Source: an uncultured Caldilineaceae bacterium (GTDB lineage: Bacteria; Chloroflexota; Anaerolineae; Caldilineales; Caldilineaceae). From it: a stretch of DNA of 64,000 nt. This document shows positions 16,505-26,016 of this stretch, in pieces; the first letter of the stretch is position 1, and every line of letters begins with the position of its first letter. Location of the stretch: contig CATOTS010000018.1 of assembly GCA_951813625.1 (NCBI GenBank), forward strand, positions 83,299 to 147,298. The letters are read 5' to 3'. The notes below the pieces were generated by a model, which saw nothing but the letters and a program-made list of their open reading frames with translations, did no database searches and had not been told where the DNA came from. The translations under genes were made by a program, and so were the position numbers.

Positions 16505-17935
16505 GTGGCAAGCAACTATGACTACGACCTGATCGTCATCGGCTCCGGGCCGGGCGGTTATGTGGCGGCGATTCGCGGCGCCCAACTGAACCTCAAGACC
16601 GCCCTGATCGAACGCGAGCATCTCGGCGGCGTCTGCCTCAACTGGGGCTGCATCCCCAAGAAATCGCTCGTCAAGAGCGCCGAAGTGCTGGACACGCTCC
16701 AGCACGCGCAAGAGTTCGGGCTCACCTTTGACAATCTGCAAGTCGACTACGGCGCCGCGGTCGCCCGCTCGCTGCAGATCGTCTCCCGCCAGACAAAGGG
16801 CGTCGGCTTTCTCATGCGCAAAAACAAGATCGACGTCATCGAAGGCCACGCCCGCTTCATCGATGCCAACAGCGTGCAGGTCAGCGCCGGTCCGCTTAAC
16901 CCAGAAGCCGGGCCGCGCACCGTATCCGCGCGCAGCTTCATCGTTGCGACAGGCGCCCGAGCGCGCGATCTGCCCGGCATCGAAGCCGACGGCGATCGCG
17001 TTCTCCAGTATCGGCACGCCATCCGGCTGTCTGAAATCCCCGCTTCCATGCTCGTGGTGGGCGCCGGCCCGATCGGTATGGAGTTGGGCCATATCTACGC
17101 CACCTACGGCGCGCAGGTGACAATCGTCGAAATGTTGGATCAGGCGCTGCCCCTGGAGGATGCCGAAGTGGCGCAGGAGGTCGTGCGCGCCTTCGCGAAA
17201 CGCGGCATCACCGTGCTGACTTCGAGCCGCACTGAGGACTTCGACGTCGCTGAACAGTCGGTCAAGGTGACAATCAGGAGTGCCAATGACGAAAGCACGC
17301 AGACGGTCGAAGTCGAGAAGGTTTTGTTAGCGGTCGGCATCACGCCCAACACCGAGGAGCTCGGACTCGACGCGGCCGGAGTGGAACGCAGCCGCGAAGG
17401 GTACATCGAGATCGACGAGTTCATGCGCACCAGCCGCGCCAACGTCTACGCCATCGGCGACTGCACCGGCAAGTTGCCCTTGGCTCACGTAGCCAGCGCG
17501 CAGGCGGTTGTGGCCGCCGAGCACGTCGCCGGCCAGTCGACAAACCCGATACCGGCTGACCGCTACACTTTCATGCCGCGTTGCACATTCTGCGTGCCCC
17601 AGGTCGCCAGTATGGGCATGACCGAAGCCGAGGCCCAGGCAGCCGGCTACACCGTGAACGTCGGCAAGTTCCCGTTCATGCCCAACGGCGCGGCCCAGGC
17701 GCAGGGCGTGCGCACCGGCTTCGTCAAAATCGTCTCCGATCAGAAATACGGCGAAATCCTCGGCGCGCACATCGTCGGGCCGAACGCGACCGAGCTGCTC
17801 CCCGAGCTGACGCTGGCCCAGATGATGGAACTGACCCCGGCGGAAATCGCCCACAACGTGCATGCCCACCCGACGCTGGCCGAAGTGGTGATGGAGGCCG
17901 CCCACGCTGTCGAAGGGCTGGCGATCCATATGTAA
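16505..17935 (+). CDS. lpdA: Dihydrolipoyl dehydrogenase (E3)
   Basis: The 476-residue flavoprotein reoxidises dihydrolipoamide with NAD+. It has an N-terminal FAD motif VIGSGPGGYVAAIRG, the redox disulfide GGVCLNWGCIPKK (Cys44, Cys49), an NAD-binding segment VVGAGPIGMELG and the C-terminal HNVHAHPTLAEV carrying the catalytic His-Glu pair. The GTG at 16505 is preferred because GGAGGA lies just upstream; a GTG at 16493 overlaps that site. It pairs with the E2 gene in one transcription unit. Confidence 0.95.
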   Translation: MASNYDYDLIVIGSGPGGYVAAIRGAQLNLKTALIEREHLGGVCLNWGCIPKKSLVKSAEVLDTLQHAQEFGLTFDNLQVDYGAAVARSLQIVSRQTKGVGFLMRKNKIDVIEGHARFIDANSVQVSAGPLNPEAGPRTVSARSFIVATGARARDLPGIEADGDRVLQYRHAIRLSEIPASMLVVGAGPIGMELGHIYATYGAQVTIVEMLDQALPLEDAEVAQEVVRAFAKRGITVLTSSRTEDFDVAEQSVKVTIRSANDESTQTVEVEKVLLAVGITPNTEELGLDAAGVERSREGYIEIDEFMRTSRANVYAIGDCTGKLPLAHVASAQAVVAAEHVAGQSTNPIPADRYTFMPRCTFCVPQVASMGMTEAEAQAAGYTVNVGKFPFMPNGAAQAQGVRTGFVKIVSDQKYGEILGAHIVGPNATELLPELTLAQMMELTPAEIAHNVHAHPTLAEVVMEAAHAVEGLAIHM

Positions 17936-17943
17936 ACTGCAGT

Positions 17944-17999
17944 GGTCGGTGGCTGGTGGTCGGTGGCTGGTGGTCGGTGGCTGGTGGTCAGTAGCCAGT
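17944..17999. repeat. 7-bp tandem repeat, eight heptamers
   Basis: The 14-bp unit GGTCGGTGGCTGGT occurs three times exactly (17944, 17958, 17972), with a fourth degenerate copy to 17999. It lies just after the E3 stop. It is the longest of the heptamer arrays in the window and G-rich on the plus strand. Confidence 0.9.
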
Positions 18000-18123
18000 G
18001 GTGACAATAGACGCTGGCCTTTGCTGCCGGACGTGTGGCCATTGAAATTCACCGATTCGGGCGGTATTTAACCTTGGGTCCGCGGCAATCCGCACAAGAT
18101 CGATCACCCTCTGACAGGCAAAA

Positions 18124-18600
18124 ATGACAAGCGTTGAACTCGGCCCAGTCGACAAGAGGGGCGGCATTGAGGGCGTAACCGTCCCACTGGACATCACCGT
18201 CCGCTTCGCCGAGACCGACCAGATGGGCGTCGTCCACCACAGCGAGTGCGTCGTCTGGTTCGAGGCCGGGCGCGTCGCCTGGATGGAAGCCGCCGGGATG
18301 CCCTACACGGAGATCGCCGGCGCCGGCTTCAACTTCGCGGTCACCGACCTGCAATGCCGCTACCGCAACGCCATCCGCTTCGGCGATCCCGTGCAGGTGA
18401 TCACACGGCTGGCCATGCTGCGCAGCCGCCAGATCGAGTTCCAATACGAGATCCGCAACCGGCAGACAGACGTCATCTACGCCGACGGCCATACGCGGCA
18501 TATCTGCGTCGACAGCGCAGGCCGCATGACGCGTGTACCCGAGTGGATTGCAGAGAGATTGTTGAGAGAGCCCGTTCCCAAAATGGGGGCCGCCAAATAG
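18124..18600 (+). CDS. YbgC/FadM-type acyl-CoA thioesterase
   Basis: This 158-residue single hot-dog domain protein has the family motif VRFAETDQMGVVHHSECVVW, whose Asp is the catalytic residue. The long helix motif WFEAGRVAWMEAAGM follows. It should hydrolyse acyl-CoA esters in the cytoplasm. About 17 residues precede the domain; the ATG at 18124 has only a weak ribosome site, so the true start may lie nearer the domain. It stands 188 bases after the E3 gene and converges with scpB. Confidence 0.88.
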   Translation: MTSVELGPVDKRGGIEGVTVPLDITVRFAETDQMGVVHHSECVVWFEAGRVAWMEAAGMPYTEIAGAGFNFAVTDLQCRYRNAIRFGDPVQVITRLAMLRSRQIEFQYEIRNRQTDVIYADGHTRHICVDSAGRMTRVPEWIAERLLREPVPKMGAAK

Positions 18601-18629
18601 GGCTTGGGCATTCCGGCGACGGCAGTCCC

Positions 18630-19172
18630 TTACTCCTGCCCCACCGTTTCCCCTTCACCCTCCAGCGGCGGCAACTCCGGCAGCTCATTCAATGTGGTCA
18701 AGCCGAAATGCTGCATGAACTGGTCGGTCACCGCGTAGCGGATCGGGCGGCCCGGCCCATCCATGCGGTCGAACTCCTCCACCAGGCCCTGTAGCTGCAA
18801 CCTGCGCAGTGTGTTGGAACAGTCCACCCCCCGAACCGCCTCCACCTGCGCCCGCGTGACCGGATGGAGATACGCGACGATGGCCAGCGTCTCCAGGGCC
18901 GGTGCGCTGAACTGCACCGTCATCTCCAGGTTGAGGAACTCTTCAACCATCTGGGCGGCGGCCGGGTTGGTGACCAGGAGGACACTGCCGGAGCGACGCT
19001 GCAGGCGCAGGCCGCGGTTCTGCTCTTCATACTCCCACTGCAACTCGTCGAGCGCCTTGCACACCTCGACCTCAGGGCAGCCCGAGGCCTGGGCAAGCTG
19101 TCCCGTCGTGACCGGGTCCGCCGCCACGAACAGCAGGCTCTCCAACAACGCGCTCAACTTCACGCTTCCCAC
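18630..19172 (-). CDS. scpB: Segregation and condensation protein B
   Basis: The 180-residue protein has two winged-helix domains. Diagnostic ScpB motifs are [20 protein letters not shown] at the N-terminus and [20 protein letters not shown] with [20 protein letters not shown] in the second domain. ScpB binds ScpA and SMC and helps condense and segregate the chromosome. Its start overlaps the end of the upstream membrane-protein gene by 13 bases, indicating coupled translation. scpA is not in the window. Confidence 0.93.
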   Translation of the reverse strand: MGSVKLSALLESLLFVAADPVTTGQLAQASGCPEVEVCKALDELQWEYEEQNRGLRLQRRSGSVLLVTNPAAAQMVEEFLNLEMTVQFSAPALETLAIVAYLHPVTRAQVEAVRGVDCSNTLRRLQLQGLVEEFDRMDGPGRPIRYAVTDQFMQHFGLTTLNELPELPPLEGEGETVGQE

Positions 19173-19726
19173 TCATCTTCAAAGGGCGAATGGCGCATAC
19201 GCACGTCCAACTTGCCCAGCCGCAGCCCCATCCCTTCTTCGACAATGTCGCGCGTCGATTCCACGACCTCGTCCGTCTTCATCGGCACGTCGATGTCGGG
19301 CGAGGTCTCGACCTCCAGCTCGATGTCAACCGCGTTGCCGCGCGACCGAACCTCCGGGAACACCGTTATCACATCTGCGAGCTGGTCCAGGTGCCACGAC
19401 AGCCGGCGCGCAATGCTGTCCGTGTCCAACTCGACCGAACTGCCTTTCACCGTCCGCATGCGCACCCCGCGCTGACGGTGAGGCCACAGCTCCAGCCACA
19501 GTAGGCCGCCAAAAACAACCACCGCCAAAACGCCCACCGCCACCTGGCCGATCAGAAAATAGTTGCCGTCGGCCTCCTGCTGAACGCGCAGCATCTCCTT
19601 TGCCAGCGACAGGCGCTCCACCAGCGCAGTGAAGGCCGCGTCGGGAAAGATCGTGATATACCCTATAGCCGCCAACATCAGCAGCCAAAGCAGGACAACG
19701 ACAATGCGATTAAATGTGTTAATCAC
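19160..19726 (-). CDS. AmaP-like membrane protein (Asp23/YloU-related)
   Basis: The 188-residue protein has two hydrophobic segments (about 6-28 and 60-80). A soluble domain follows with [20 protein letters not shown] and [20 protein letters not shown], resembling the alkaline shock protein AmaP/Asp23 group. Those proteins anchor Asp23-type factors to the membrane and relate to envelope stress. It lies directly upstream of scpB and overlaps it by 13 bases. The assignment rests on topology and domain character. Confidence 0.65.
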   Translation of the reverse strand: MINTFNRIVVVLLWLLMLAAIGYITIFPDAAFTALVERLSLAKEMLRVQQEADGNYFLIGQVAVGVLAVVVFGGLLWLELWPHRQRGVRMRTVKGSSVELDTDSIARRLSWHLDQLADVITVFPEVRSRGNAVDIELEVETSPDIDVPMKTDEVVESTRDIVEEGMGLRLGKLDVRMRHSPFEDEWEA

Positions 19727-19825
19727 GTCTCTGTAGTGACCTGGAAGGCGTTTCCTTAGGTTCCGCGCCAGTCTCTCGATTATACATCAGGGCCTGTTTG
19801 GCCGTGAAGTAAAGACTGATTCGCC

Positions 19826-22795
19826 TCATTCGCGGGCGCGTTGCCCTTGCCGTCCCCTTGCCCGCGCCCAGATGGTACCGACAGCCAACAGCAGCCAGAG
19901 CAAGCCGCCTCCCGCGCTCGCGCGCAGACCGGTCCGCCAGCTCTGCGGCCTGTACGTGAAGACAACTTCGTTTTCACCCGCCGGCACCGGCACGCCGCGG
20001 AAAAGTACATTGGCCGCATAGATCACGACCGCCTCTCCGTTGACTGTAGCCTCCCAGCCGGGATAGTACGCCTCCTTTAGGACGAGCAGGCCCGGCCTGT
20101 CGCTGCGCGTTCGCGCCACCACCTGTTCCGCCGAATACGAAACCAGCGACGCTTCGCCGCTGCCGTCGTTGGCGGCATTCAGCCCCCAGGCATCTACCAC
20201 TTCCGCGCTCGCTTCGACGACCGCGCCTGTACCCGCGTGATCGCGCAGCAAAGTAACCGCCTCCTCCTGAGAGGAGGCCGCCCGCACCGAATCAATCAGC
20301 TGCACGCGTCCGCTGCCTCCCAGCCGCTCATAGATCTTCACGTCGCCGCTGTGTACGCGTCGGAAGCGGCCGCGGTCGCTGGGAAGCAGCGGCACGAATG
20401 TCTGCGTGCGCGCGTCGATCAGCGTCACCGCCTGCACCGCCAGACCATGCTGCTCGTCCGTCGCCGTCAACGTGATATCCAGCGCCTGTAGACGCGACGG
20501 CTCGGCCAGAGGAAAACGGGCAAGATACTCCTGTCTTCCGCTGTCGCCGTCGAGGTAGACGAGCGGTGCGTCTATGAAGCCGGCCTGCGCCGGCAGACTG
20601 ACCATCACCCGCAACGCGTCCCTGTGCTTACCGCCCGTGAGCAGCTGCCCGAGCGTGAATCGTTCACCGTCAATCAGCGCCTCGACCTCCGCCAGCGTCC
20701 GGTTGCCCGCGATGTCCAGGTCAGAGCTCTTCCGCTTCCAGGTCATCGAGCCAACCACGGCGACGTCTGTCGCCACGAAATTGTGCGGCGCCTCTACCTT
20801 GAGCGTCTCGAGCCCATCGGCTGTCAGGGTTGCGCCGATCTGTCGGTCGTAGTAGATATCGTCGAACCACACGTCCCGAACTTTGTCGGTGATCAGATGG
20901 CGTACATCCATCAGCTCGAGAATGTGCGCCGGTGGAATTTCATGCAACTGCTCGCGCACGCGCCCGTCCGGCACCAGCTCCTCCGGCGGAATCAGCAGCG
21001 AAAAGAAGGCGTTGTAGCGTTGCAGAGGCAGCACCCCGCCGTCGAAGCCGTCCGCGGTCGGCACGCGCCAGAGCAGGGAGAGGTTCGGCGCCAGAATCTC
21101 CTGCGCTTTGAGCGCAATGACGAACTCGGTGAAGGCCGCCTCGCTCAGTTGGGGAAACTCTCCCCCGCGCAGGACGCGCCGCCAGTCCGGCATGTCGCCC
21201 GGGTCATACGTGATCTCGCTGATACTCAGAAGACGTCCCATCGCCGCCGGATGGACCGTCCGTCCCGGCTCCGTCAGCAGATGCGCGGAGGCTGTGCGCA
21301 CGTCGTAGACCGCCTGTGGCGCGGTCGGCTGCGCATGGGGCAGCGCGCGTGCCGCCGCCAAAAGATCGACCGCCAGCAAACTGAGGAGCGCGGCGCAAAG
21401 AGCAATGCTCGGGGACCGTGACCCACTCTCGCCCTTTCCACGCAGCCGCTTACGCGCGATCCAGCCCGCAACCTGCTGCGACCCAAGCCCCGCCAGCACC
21501 GCCACCCCCAGCGTGTAAAGCATCATCCAGCGCGCCGGCGTGCGAAACAGGTCGAAGCCGGGGATGACATGGTAGAAGAGAAACGTGAACGGGTTCCAGC
21601 GCCCCATCGCCAGGAAGAGACCAAGAACGGCGAAGAAGGCCCCGCACTGCACGGCGAGCGGCCATTTCGCGAAACCCAGGGTCCAGCCTTTTGCCGCTTT
21701 CCCCTTGTTGACGGCCACTGTGAACACGGCCAGAATCAGTCCAAGCGCGCCCACATAGGCGATGTACTCCGTATAGCCAAGCGTGGCAAATACCACGCTC
21801 AGATCGCGCAGGCCGTAGGAGGGCAGCAGCGTCCAGTGGAGAAGCAGGGGACGCAGGCTGAAGCTGGTTGCCTCGCTGTAGCTGAGACCGCCGCTGCGAA
21901 TCCCCAGTTGGCTGAGTTCCAGCGTTGGCAGAAGTTGCGCCGCCGCCATCAGCGCGCCCAGCAGCACGCCCGCGACATAGAGCAGCGAGGAGGCGATCAG
22001 GCGGCGCAAGCCCAGCCTTCCCGCCAGCGCGCATCGCACCAGCAGCCACGCGCCCGCACCGAAAAGGTTGATATAGGTAGTTTGCGTGTGTCCGGCGAGC
22101 AGGGTCAGCGCAACGAACAGGGAAAATGACAGCAACAGGGGCGCGTACCACCGCAAACACAGCATGAAGCGCCCAAGGCCGGCCATCTTCTCTCTTTCCC
22201 CGCCGGACCCCGGTTTCTCCAGCGCCCACAGAAGCCACGGCAGCCAGGCCGCGCCGTTCATCTGGTTGATGTGTCCCAGCAGTCCGCCGTAGTGGCCGCT
22301 TCCCGCCAGCACCAGACCGCAGCCTACCGCGGCCAGCCACCCGCTTCCCCAGCGCCGCATCAGAGCATAACCGCCCACTGCCAAAATCCAGGCATGGATG
22401 GCGCCGCTCCAATAGAGTTGCCGTGTCACCGGCAGCCAGCTCAGCGGCCAGTGCAGTGGATACAGCGCCGCCGCCTGCGGGTTGGCGAGGAAGGGCGCGC
22501 CCATAAAAATGTAGGGGTTCCAGAGCGGAACGCGGCCCGCGCGCAACGCCGCCGCCGCATAGTCGCGGTAGGGATAGAAGTAGTGGAGAATGTCGCCGCT
22601 GGCCAGCACCCGGTCCGTAAAGAGCAGGCGGTAGAACAGCAGGAGAACGAAGAGCGCCAGGAGCGCAGCTGCGAGAAGTGGCGGGAAGAGGCGGCGAATC
22701 CTGCCGTGGTGGCAAATCCTACTGTAGTGGCGAACCCTACTGGGGTGGCGAGTCGTTTGTGACCCGCCGATAGCAACACCCATGCCGCGCGCCAC
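19826..22795 (-). CDS. YfhO-family multi-span membrane protein (GT-C-like)
   Basis: The 989-residue protein begins with LFPPLLAAALLALFVLLLFY and has more than ten hydrophobic segments in its first 500 residues. The early loop SGDILHYFYPYRDYAAAALR has the acidic character of GT-C glycosyltransferases. A large soluble part follows, and a last hydrophobic helix lies near the C-terminus after NEVVFTYRPQSWRTGL. YfhO proteins are linked to glycosylation of cell-surface polymers using polyprenyl-phosphate sugars. The GT2 gene six bases upstream would make such a donor. The start is uncertain (GTG 22795 or ATG 22783); the first 35 residues are encoded by an imperfect 18-bp repeat. Confidence 0.8.
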   Translation of the reverse strand: MARGMGVAIGGSQTTRHPSRVRHYSRICHHGRIRRLFPPLLAAALLALFVLLLFYRLLFTDRVLASGDILHYFYPYRDYAAAALRAGRVPLWNPYIFMGAPFLANPQAAALYPLHWPLSWLPVTRQLYWSGAIHAWILAVGGYALMRRWGSGWLAAVGCGLVLAGSGHYGGLLGHINQMNGAAWLPWLLWALEKPGSGGEREKMAGLGRFMLCLRWYAPLLLSFSLFVALTLLAGHTQTTYINLFGAGAWLLVRCALAGRLGLRRLIASSLLYVAGVLLGALMAAAQLLPTLELSQLGIRSGGLSYSEATSFSLRPLLLHWTLLPSYGLRDLSVVFATLGYTEYIAYVGALGLILAVFTVAVNKGKAAKGWTLGFAKWPLAVQCGAFFAVLGLFLAMGRWNPFTFLFYHVIPGFDLFRTPARWMMLYTLGVAVLAGLGSQQVAGWIARKRLRGKGESGSRSPSIALCAALLSLLAVDLLAAARALPHAQPTAPQAVYDVRTASAHLLTEPGRTVHPAAMGRLLSISEITYDPGDMPDWRRVLRGGEFPQLSEAAFTEFVIALKAQEILAPNLSLLWRVPTADGFDGGVLPLQRYNAFFSLLIPPEELVPDGRVREQLHEIPPAHILELMDVRHLITDKVRDVWFDDIYYDRQIGATLTADGLETLKVEAPHNFVATDVAVVGSMTWKRKSSDLDIAGNRTLAEVEALIDGERFTLGQLLTGGKHRDALRVMVSLPAQAGFIDAPLVYLDGDSGRQEYLARFPLAEPSRLQALDITLTATDEQHGLAVQAVTLIDARTQTFVPLLPSDRGRFRRVHSGDVKIYERLGGSGRVQLIDSVRAASSQEEAVTLLRDHAGTGAVVEASAEVVDAWGLNAANDGSGEASLVSYSAEQVVARTRSDRPGLLVLKEAYYPGWEATVNGEAVVIYAANVLFRGVPVPAGENEVVFTYRPQSWRTGLRASAGGGLLWLLLAVGTIWARARGRQGQRARE

Positions 22796-22801
22796 TGCCG
22801 T

Positions 22802-23566
22802 TCAATCGCGGAAGCGGTACTTGATGAGCGTGGCGATGGCCGTGAACCCGTCCCGCCAGGTGAGCTTCTTGCCCTCGTGGAACTTGCGCCCGTTATAGCT
22901 GATGGGCGTCTCGAAAATCGAGTAATCGCGCTTGAGAATTTTGGCCGTCAGTTCAGCTTCGATTTCAAATCGCTCGCTGTGAAGGGGCATTCCTGCGATG
23001 ACGTCGCGCCGGAAGCACTTATAGCATGTCTCCATATCGGTCAAAACGGTGCCATAGAGCAGATTGGTGAACCAGGTTACGCCCTTGTTGCCGAGCGTGT
23101 GCGTGAGGCTCATCGCCGCCCGCGGCCCCCCGAGGAAGCGGCTGCCGTATACGACATCGGTGCGCCCCTCAAGAATGGGGACGAGAAGGCTGACATAATC
23201 CCCGGGATTGTACTCCAGGTCGGCATCCTGCACCACGAAAATCGAGCCGCTCGCTGCCTCAAAGCCGGTTCGCAGCGCAGCGCCCTTGCCGCCGTTGTCC
23301 TCGTGGTAGATTACGCGCAGATCAGCTGCTGCATCCGTCTGCATTCGCGAAAGAATCTCGCGCGTGCCGTCGGTGGAGCCGTCATCAACGATGATGATCT
23401 CCTTCTCCATCTGCAATGGGCTCTCGAGCTGAGTGTTGGAGCTATCGACATTCAATTTGAGGTCCACCGCGCGCACGCGGCGGACGATTTCTTCCAATGT
23501 ACCGATTTCGTTGTAGACCGGCATGATGATCGAGAGTCGCATATTCTGGCAATGGCTGTTCTCCAC
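22802..23566 (-). CDS. Family 2 glycosyltransferase (DPM1/polyprenyl-phosphate type)
   Basis: The 254-residue GT-A fold enzyme has the N-terminal strand RLSIIMPVYNEIGTLEEIV. Its nucleotide-binding segment is IIVDDGSTDGTREIL and its DXD-like metal motif is VVQDADLEYNPGDY. The acceptor region reads LTDMETCYKCFRRDV, as in dolichol- or undecaprenyl-phosphate sugar synthases. No C-terminal membrane segments are present, so it is a soluble or peripheral form. The start may be GTG 23566 (GGAAG upstream) or ATG 23542. It is followed by the YfhO-type gene after six bases. Confidence 0.9.
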   Translation of the reverse strand: MENSHCQNMRLSIIMPVYNEIGTLEEIVRRVRAVDLKLNVDSSNTQLESPLQMEKEIIIVDDGSTDGTREILSRMQTDAAADLRVIYHEDNGGKGAALRTGFEAASGSIFVVQDADLEYNPGDYVSLLVPILEGRTDVVYGSRFLGGPRAAMSLTHTLGNKGVTWFTNLLYGTVLTDMETCYKCFRRDVIAGMPLHSERFEIEAELTAKILKRDYSIFETPISYNGRKFHEGKKLTWRDGFTAIATLIKYRFRD

Positions 23567-23576
23567 AGGGCTTCCG

Positions 23577-24158
23577 TTACTCCCCTGCCTGATGAGCCAG
23601 GATGATCGCTTCAGCCACCGCTTTCATCGGCTTGCGGTTGTTCATGCTCATCTTCTGGATACGCCGGAACGCCTCCGCTTCGTTCATGTTTTGCTTTTCC
23701 ATCAATATGCCCTTGGCGCGTTCGACCGCTTTGCGGGTCTCCAGCGTCTCTTTCAGGTCTTCTACCTCCTTCTCCAACGTTCGGAACTCGTTGAAACGCG
23801 CCAGGGCCACCTCGATCGCAGGCGTGAGATCGCTCTCGCGAAAGGGCTTGACCAGGTAGCTGGCGACGCCCGCCTCCTGCGCCCGCTGCACCAGGTCCTG
23901 CTGACTGTACGCGCTCAGCAGCAGCACCGGCGCCAGCCGTTCCTGCGTCAGAATCCGGGCCGCCTCGATGCCGTCCATATCCGGCATCTTTATGTCCATG
24001 ATCACGATGTCCGGGCGCAGTTCCCAGGTCAGATTGATCGTGCTCTGGCCGTCGCCGGCCTCGCCCACAACCAGGTAGCCCAGGTTTGTCAGCAGCTCCC
24101 GCAGGTCCATGCGGATTATCGATTCGTCGTCGGCAACAATTATGCGTGTCCGCTCCAC
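23577..24158 (-). CDS. ANTAR-domain response regulator (PdtaR-like)
   Basis: The 193-residue protein has a receiver domain (1-120) with acidic pocket ADDES (Asp10, Asp11), phospho-acceptor Asp55 in IVIMDIKMPDMDG and Lys in SYLVKPF. A coiled segment follows, then an ANTAR RNA-binding domain (about 130-190; AVERAKGILMEKQNMNEAEA). ANTAR proteins bind paired hairpins in mRNA leaders and block termination when phosphorylated. The start is a GTG with GAGGA six bases upstream. The cognate kinase is encoded directly upstream. Target RNAs are not evident in this window. Confidence 0.93.
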   Translation of the reverse strand: MERTRIIVADDESIIRMDLRELLTNLGYLVVGEAGDGQSTINLTWELRPDIVIMDIKMPDMDGIEAARILTQERLAPVLLLSAYSQQDLVQRAQEAGVASYLVKPFRESDLTPAIEVALARFNEFRTLEKEVEDLKETLETRKAVERAKGILMEKQNMNEAEAFRRIQKMSMNNRKPMKAVAEAIILAHQAGE

Positions 24159-24241
24159 AGTGAGTCCTCTGTTGATTGTGGCTTTTTTGCTTAGGCTCGC
24201 GGTGTCGCTGGCCCGAAAACTCAGGCCGGCGGCCCTTTCGG

Positions 24242-25936
24242 TCATACCTGCGGTACGATCGATTCTACGTTGATCGAGCGCTTGGGGAAAGTGATTACAG
24301 CACGCGTTCCGCTGCGAGCCGCCACGTCCACCCTGCCATTGGCCATGGTGTTGGCGGCCGGTAGCGAATTCCAGGAGTCGTCACTATGCTCCGCGACGCC
24401 TCCCGGCTCGATCAGCAGTTCGCCCTTCAGGTCATCGGTTACCAGTGTTTGTACGATCTGCAGACCCAGGCTGCCGGCGCCGCTTCCCTTCCATACCGGG
24501 TCAAAATCTGACGGCAGCCCGTGTCCATTGTCCGCCACTTCTATGCGCACCTTATCGCCCAGATCTTCGAGAGCAACCCGAATCTTCCCGTCCTCGCAGT
24601 CTTTAAGCCCGTGTTCGATGGCGTTCATAAGCAGTTCATTGACAACCAGCGCCGAGGCCGTCGCCTGGCTGGACGGCAAGCGGATATTCGGCCCCTCAAT
24701 CTCAAGCTCCACCCGCCGGTCCGGATTCACCGCAACTGCGCGCGCCTGCCCCACGATTCGTTGGCAAACGTCGCGAATGTTGATAGGACGGTGCTCATCC
24801 TGGCTCAGATACTCATGGATCACCGACATGCTGAAAATACGGTTCACAGCGTCCTTCAGGTGCTGCCGCGCCTCACCGCTCTCGCTGCGCCGGCTCTGTA
24901 TCCGCAAGATAGCTGCGATCGTCTGCAGGTTGTTCTTGACCCGGTGATGTACCTCCTGGATCATCGCCGACTTTACGTTCAGCTCCCGCTCGCTCTGCAC
25001 CGCCGCCGTGGCATCGTGCACCAGCACCAGCACACCGTCGATCCGTGGCGTTCTCTCAACCACTGAGCGCAGCCGCCTTGCCTGCAGCTGTTCCCGCACC
25101 CGCCGGCTCATCTCGTACAGGCTGTCGCGCGGCGCCCGCAACGGGATCGCCGTTCTCACCCAGACGCGCCCATCTTCACTCTCTGTCCGGCTCTGTACAC
25201 AGCGGTTGGCCTGCACGGCCTGGTCGACCAACCGCTCGTCCTCCTCTTCCAGGTCTGAAATCGGCCCGCCGCGCGTTTCCGCACCCCTTCCCACCGATCG
25301 GAACAGGTTCATGGCGATGCCGCTCATGTAACTGATACACGACTGTTCATCAACCAGGAAGATGCCGTCGAGACTGCCGAATCTGCCAGCTCTCTCGGCT
25401 GCCTCGATTTCGCCCTGCACCGCCATACCCTGCAGCCAGCCAACCGCCTGACGGAAAAGTCGGCCGCGCCGCCGCTGCCGCTCGAACTCGATCATGTTCG
25501 TCTCAAACAGCAACGCCCCTATCACCCGGTTCGCCGCGTTGCGCACCGGATATACCTGTTGTACGACCGGCGCACCGCTGCTCGTCCGACCCGGCGGCAC
25601 CTTCTTCTCGGCAACCTTGCCTCTCCGGTCCTCCATCAACGCGCGATGGACAGTCGGCTGCGCCGCGAGCGTGTAGGCGCGCCCCGTCATGTCATCTACG
25701 TACACTGAAGAGAGCGAATGAGGAGCTACATGCCGCGCTACCAGGATACGTGCATCCGCAGGCGGCACTCTGCCCCCGTTTTGTGAGGAGAGAATTTGGT
25801 TCCTGTCCGTCAGACAGCACAGCATTATATCGGACCGGCTGATGTCGGCTGTAATTGGCAGCCCAGCCTCGATCCTGTAAAGAAGCGCTATATCGCGCTC
25901 CGTCAAGGAAGGACAGGAATTGACCCTTGCATCCAT
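24242..25936 (-). CDS. HisKA_2-type sensor histidine kinase (PdtaS-like)
   Basis: The 564-residue soluble kinase has an N-terminal GAF-like region (about 10-150, beginning SLTERDIALLYRIEAGLPI). A PAS-like region (about 185-315, SLDGIFLVDEQSCISYMSG) follows. The phosphorylation motif is EVHHRVKNNLQTIAAI (His330/331). The ATPase has N box VNELLMNAIEHGLKD, G1 box VADNGHGLP and a C-terminal GTRAVITFP. This H-box with an adjacent ANTAR regulator matches the PdtaS/PdtaR arrangement known from actinobacteria. The start is set at ATG 25936, at the family N-terminus; the frame is open upstream through the terminator into the tRNA. No transmembrane helix is seen. Confidence 0.9.
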   Translation of the reverse strand: MDARVNSCPSLTERDIALLYRIEAGLPITADISRSDIMLCCLTDRNQILSSQNGGRVPPADARILVARHVAPHSLSSVYVDDMTGRAYTLAAQPTVHRALMEDRRGKVAEKKVPPGRTSSGAPVVQQVYPVRNAANRVIGALLFETNMIEFERQRRRGRLFRQAVGWLQGMAVQGEIEAAERAGRFGSLDGIFLVDEQSCISYMSGIAMNLFRSVGRGAETRGGPISDLEEEDERLVDQAVQANRCVQSRTESEDGRVWVRTAIPLRAPRDSLYEMSRRVREQLQARRLRSVVERTPRIDGVLVLVHDATAAVQSERELNVKSAMIQEVHHRVKNNLQTIAAILRIQSRRSESGEARQHLKDAVNRIFSMSVIHEYLSQDEHRPINIRDVCQRIVGQARAVAVNPDRRVELEIEGPNIRLPSSQATASALVVNELLMNAIEHGLKDCEDGKIRVALEDLGDKVRIEVADNGHGLPSDFDPVWKGSGAGSLGLQIVQTLVTDDLKGELLIEPGGVAEHSDDSWNSLPAANTMANGRVDVAARSGTRAVITFPKRSINVESIVPQV

Positions 25937-26016
25937 TTTGATCGACGGGCATCGCTGCGCCGTTTGAATCGGCGTCCTTGCCGTGCCCTCGCCCTGGCTC
26001 CCGCAACCTCCGCGGG

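Noticed and set aside
14935..16515. Minus-strand open frame antisense to E2
   Set aside because: A shadow of a GC-rich coding region; the plus strand has lipoyl and catalytic motifs.
17944..17999. CRISPR array
   Set aside because: Units of 14 bp abut each other without spacers; it is a simple tandem repeat. No cas gene or spaced repeat is present in the window.
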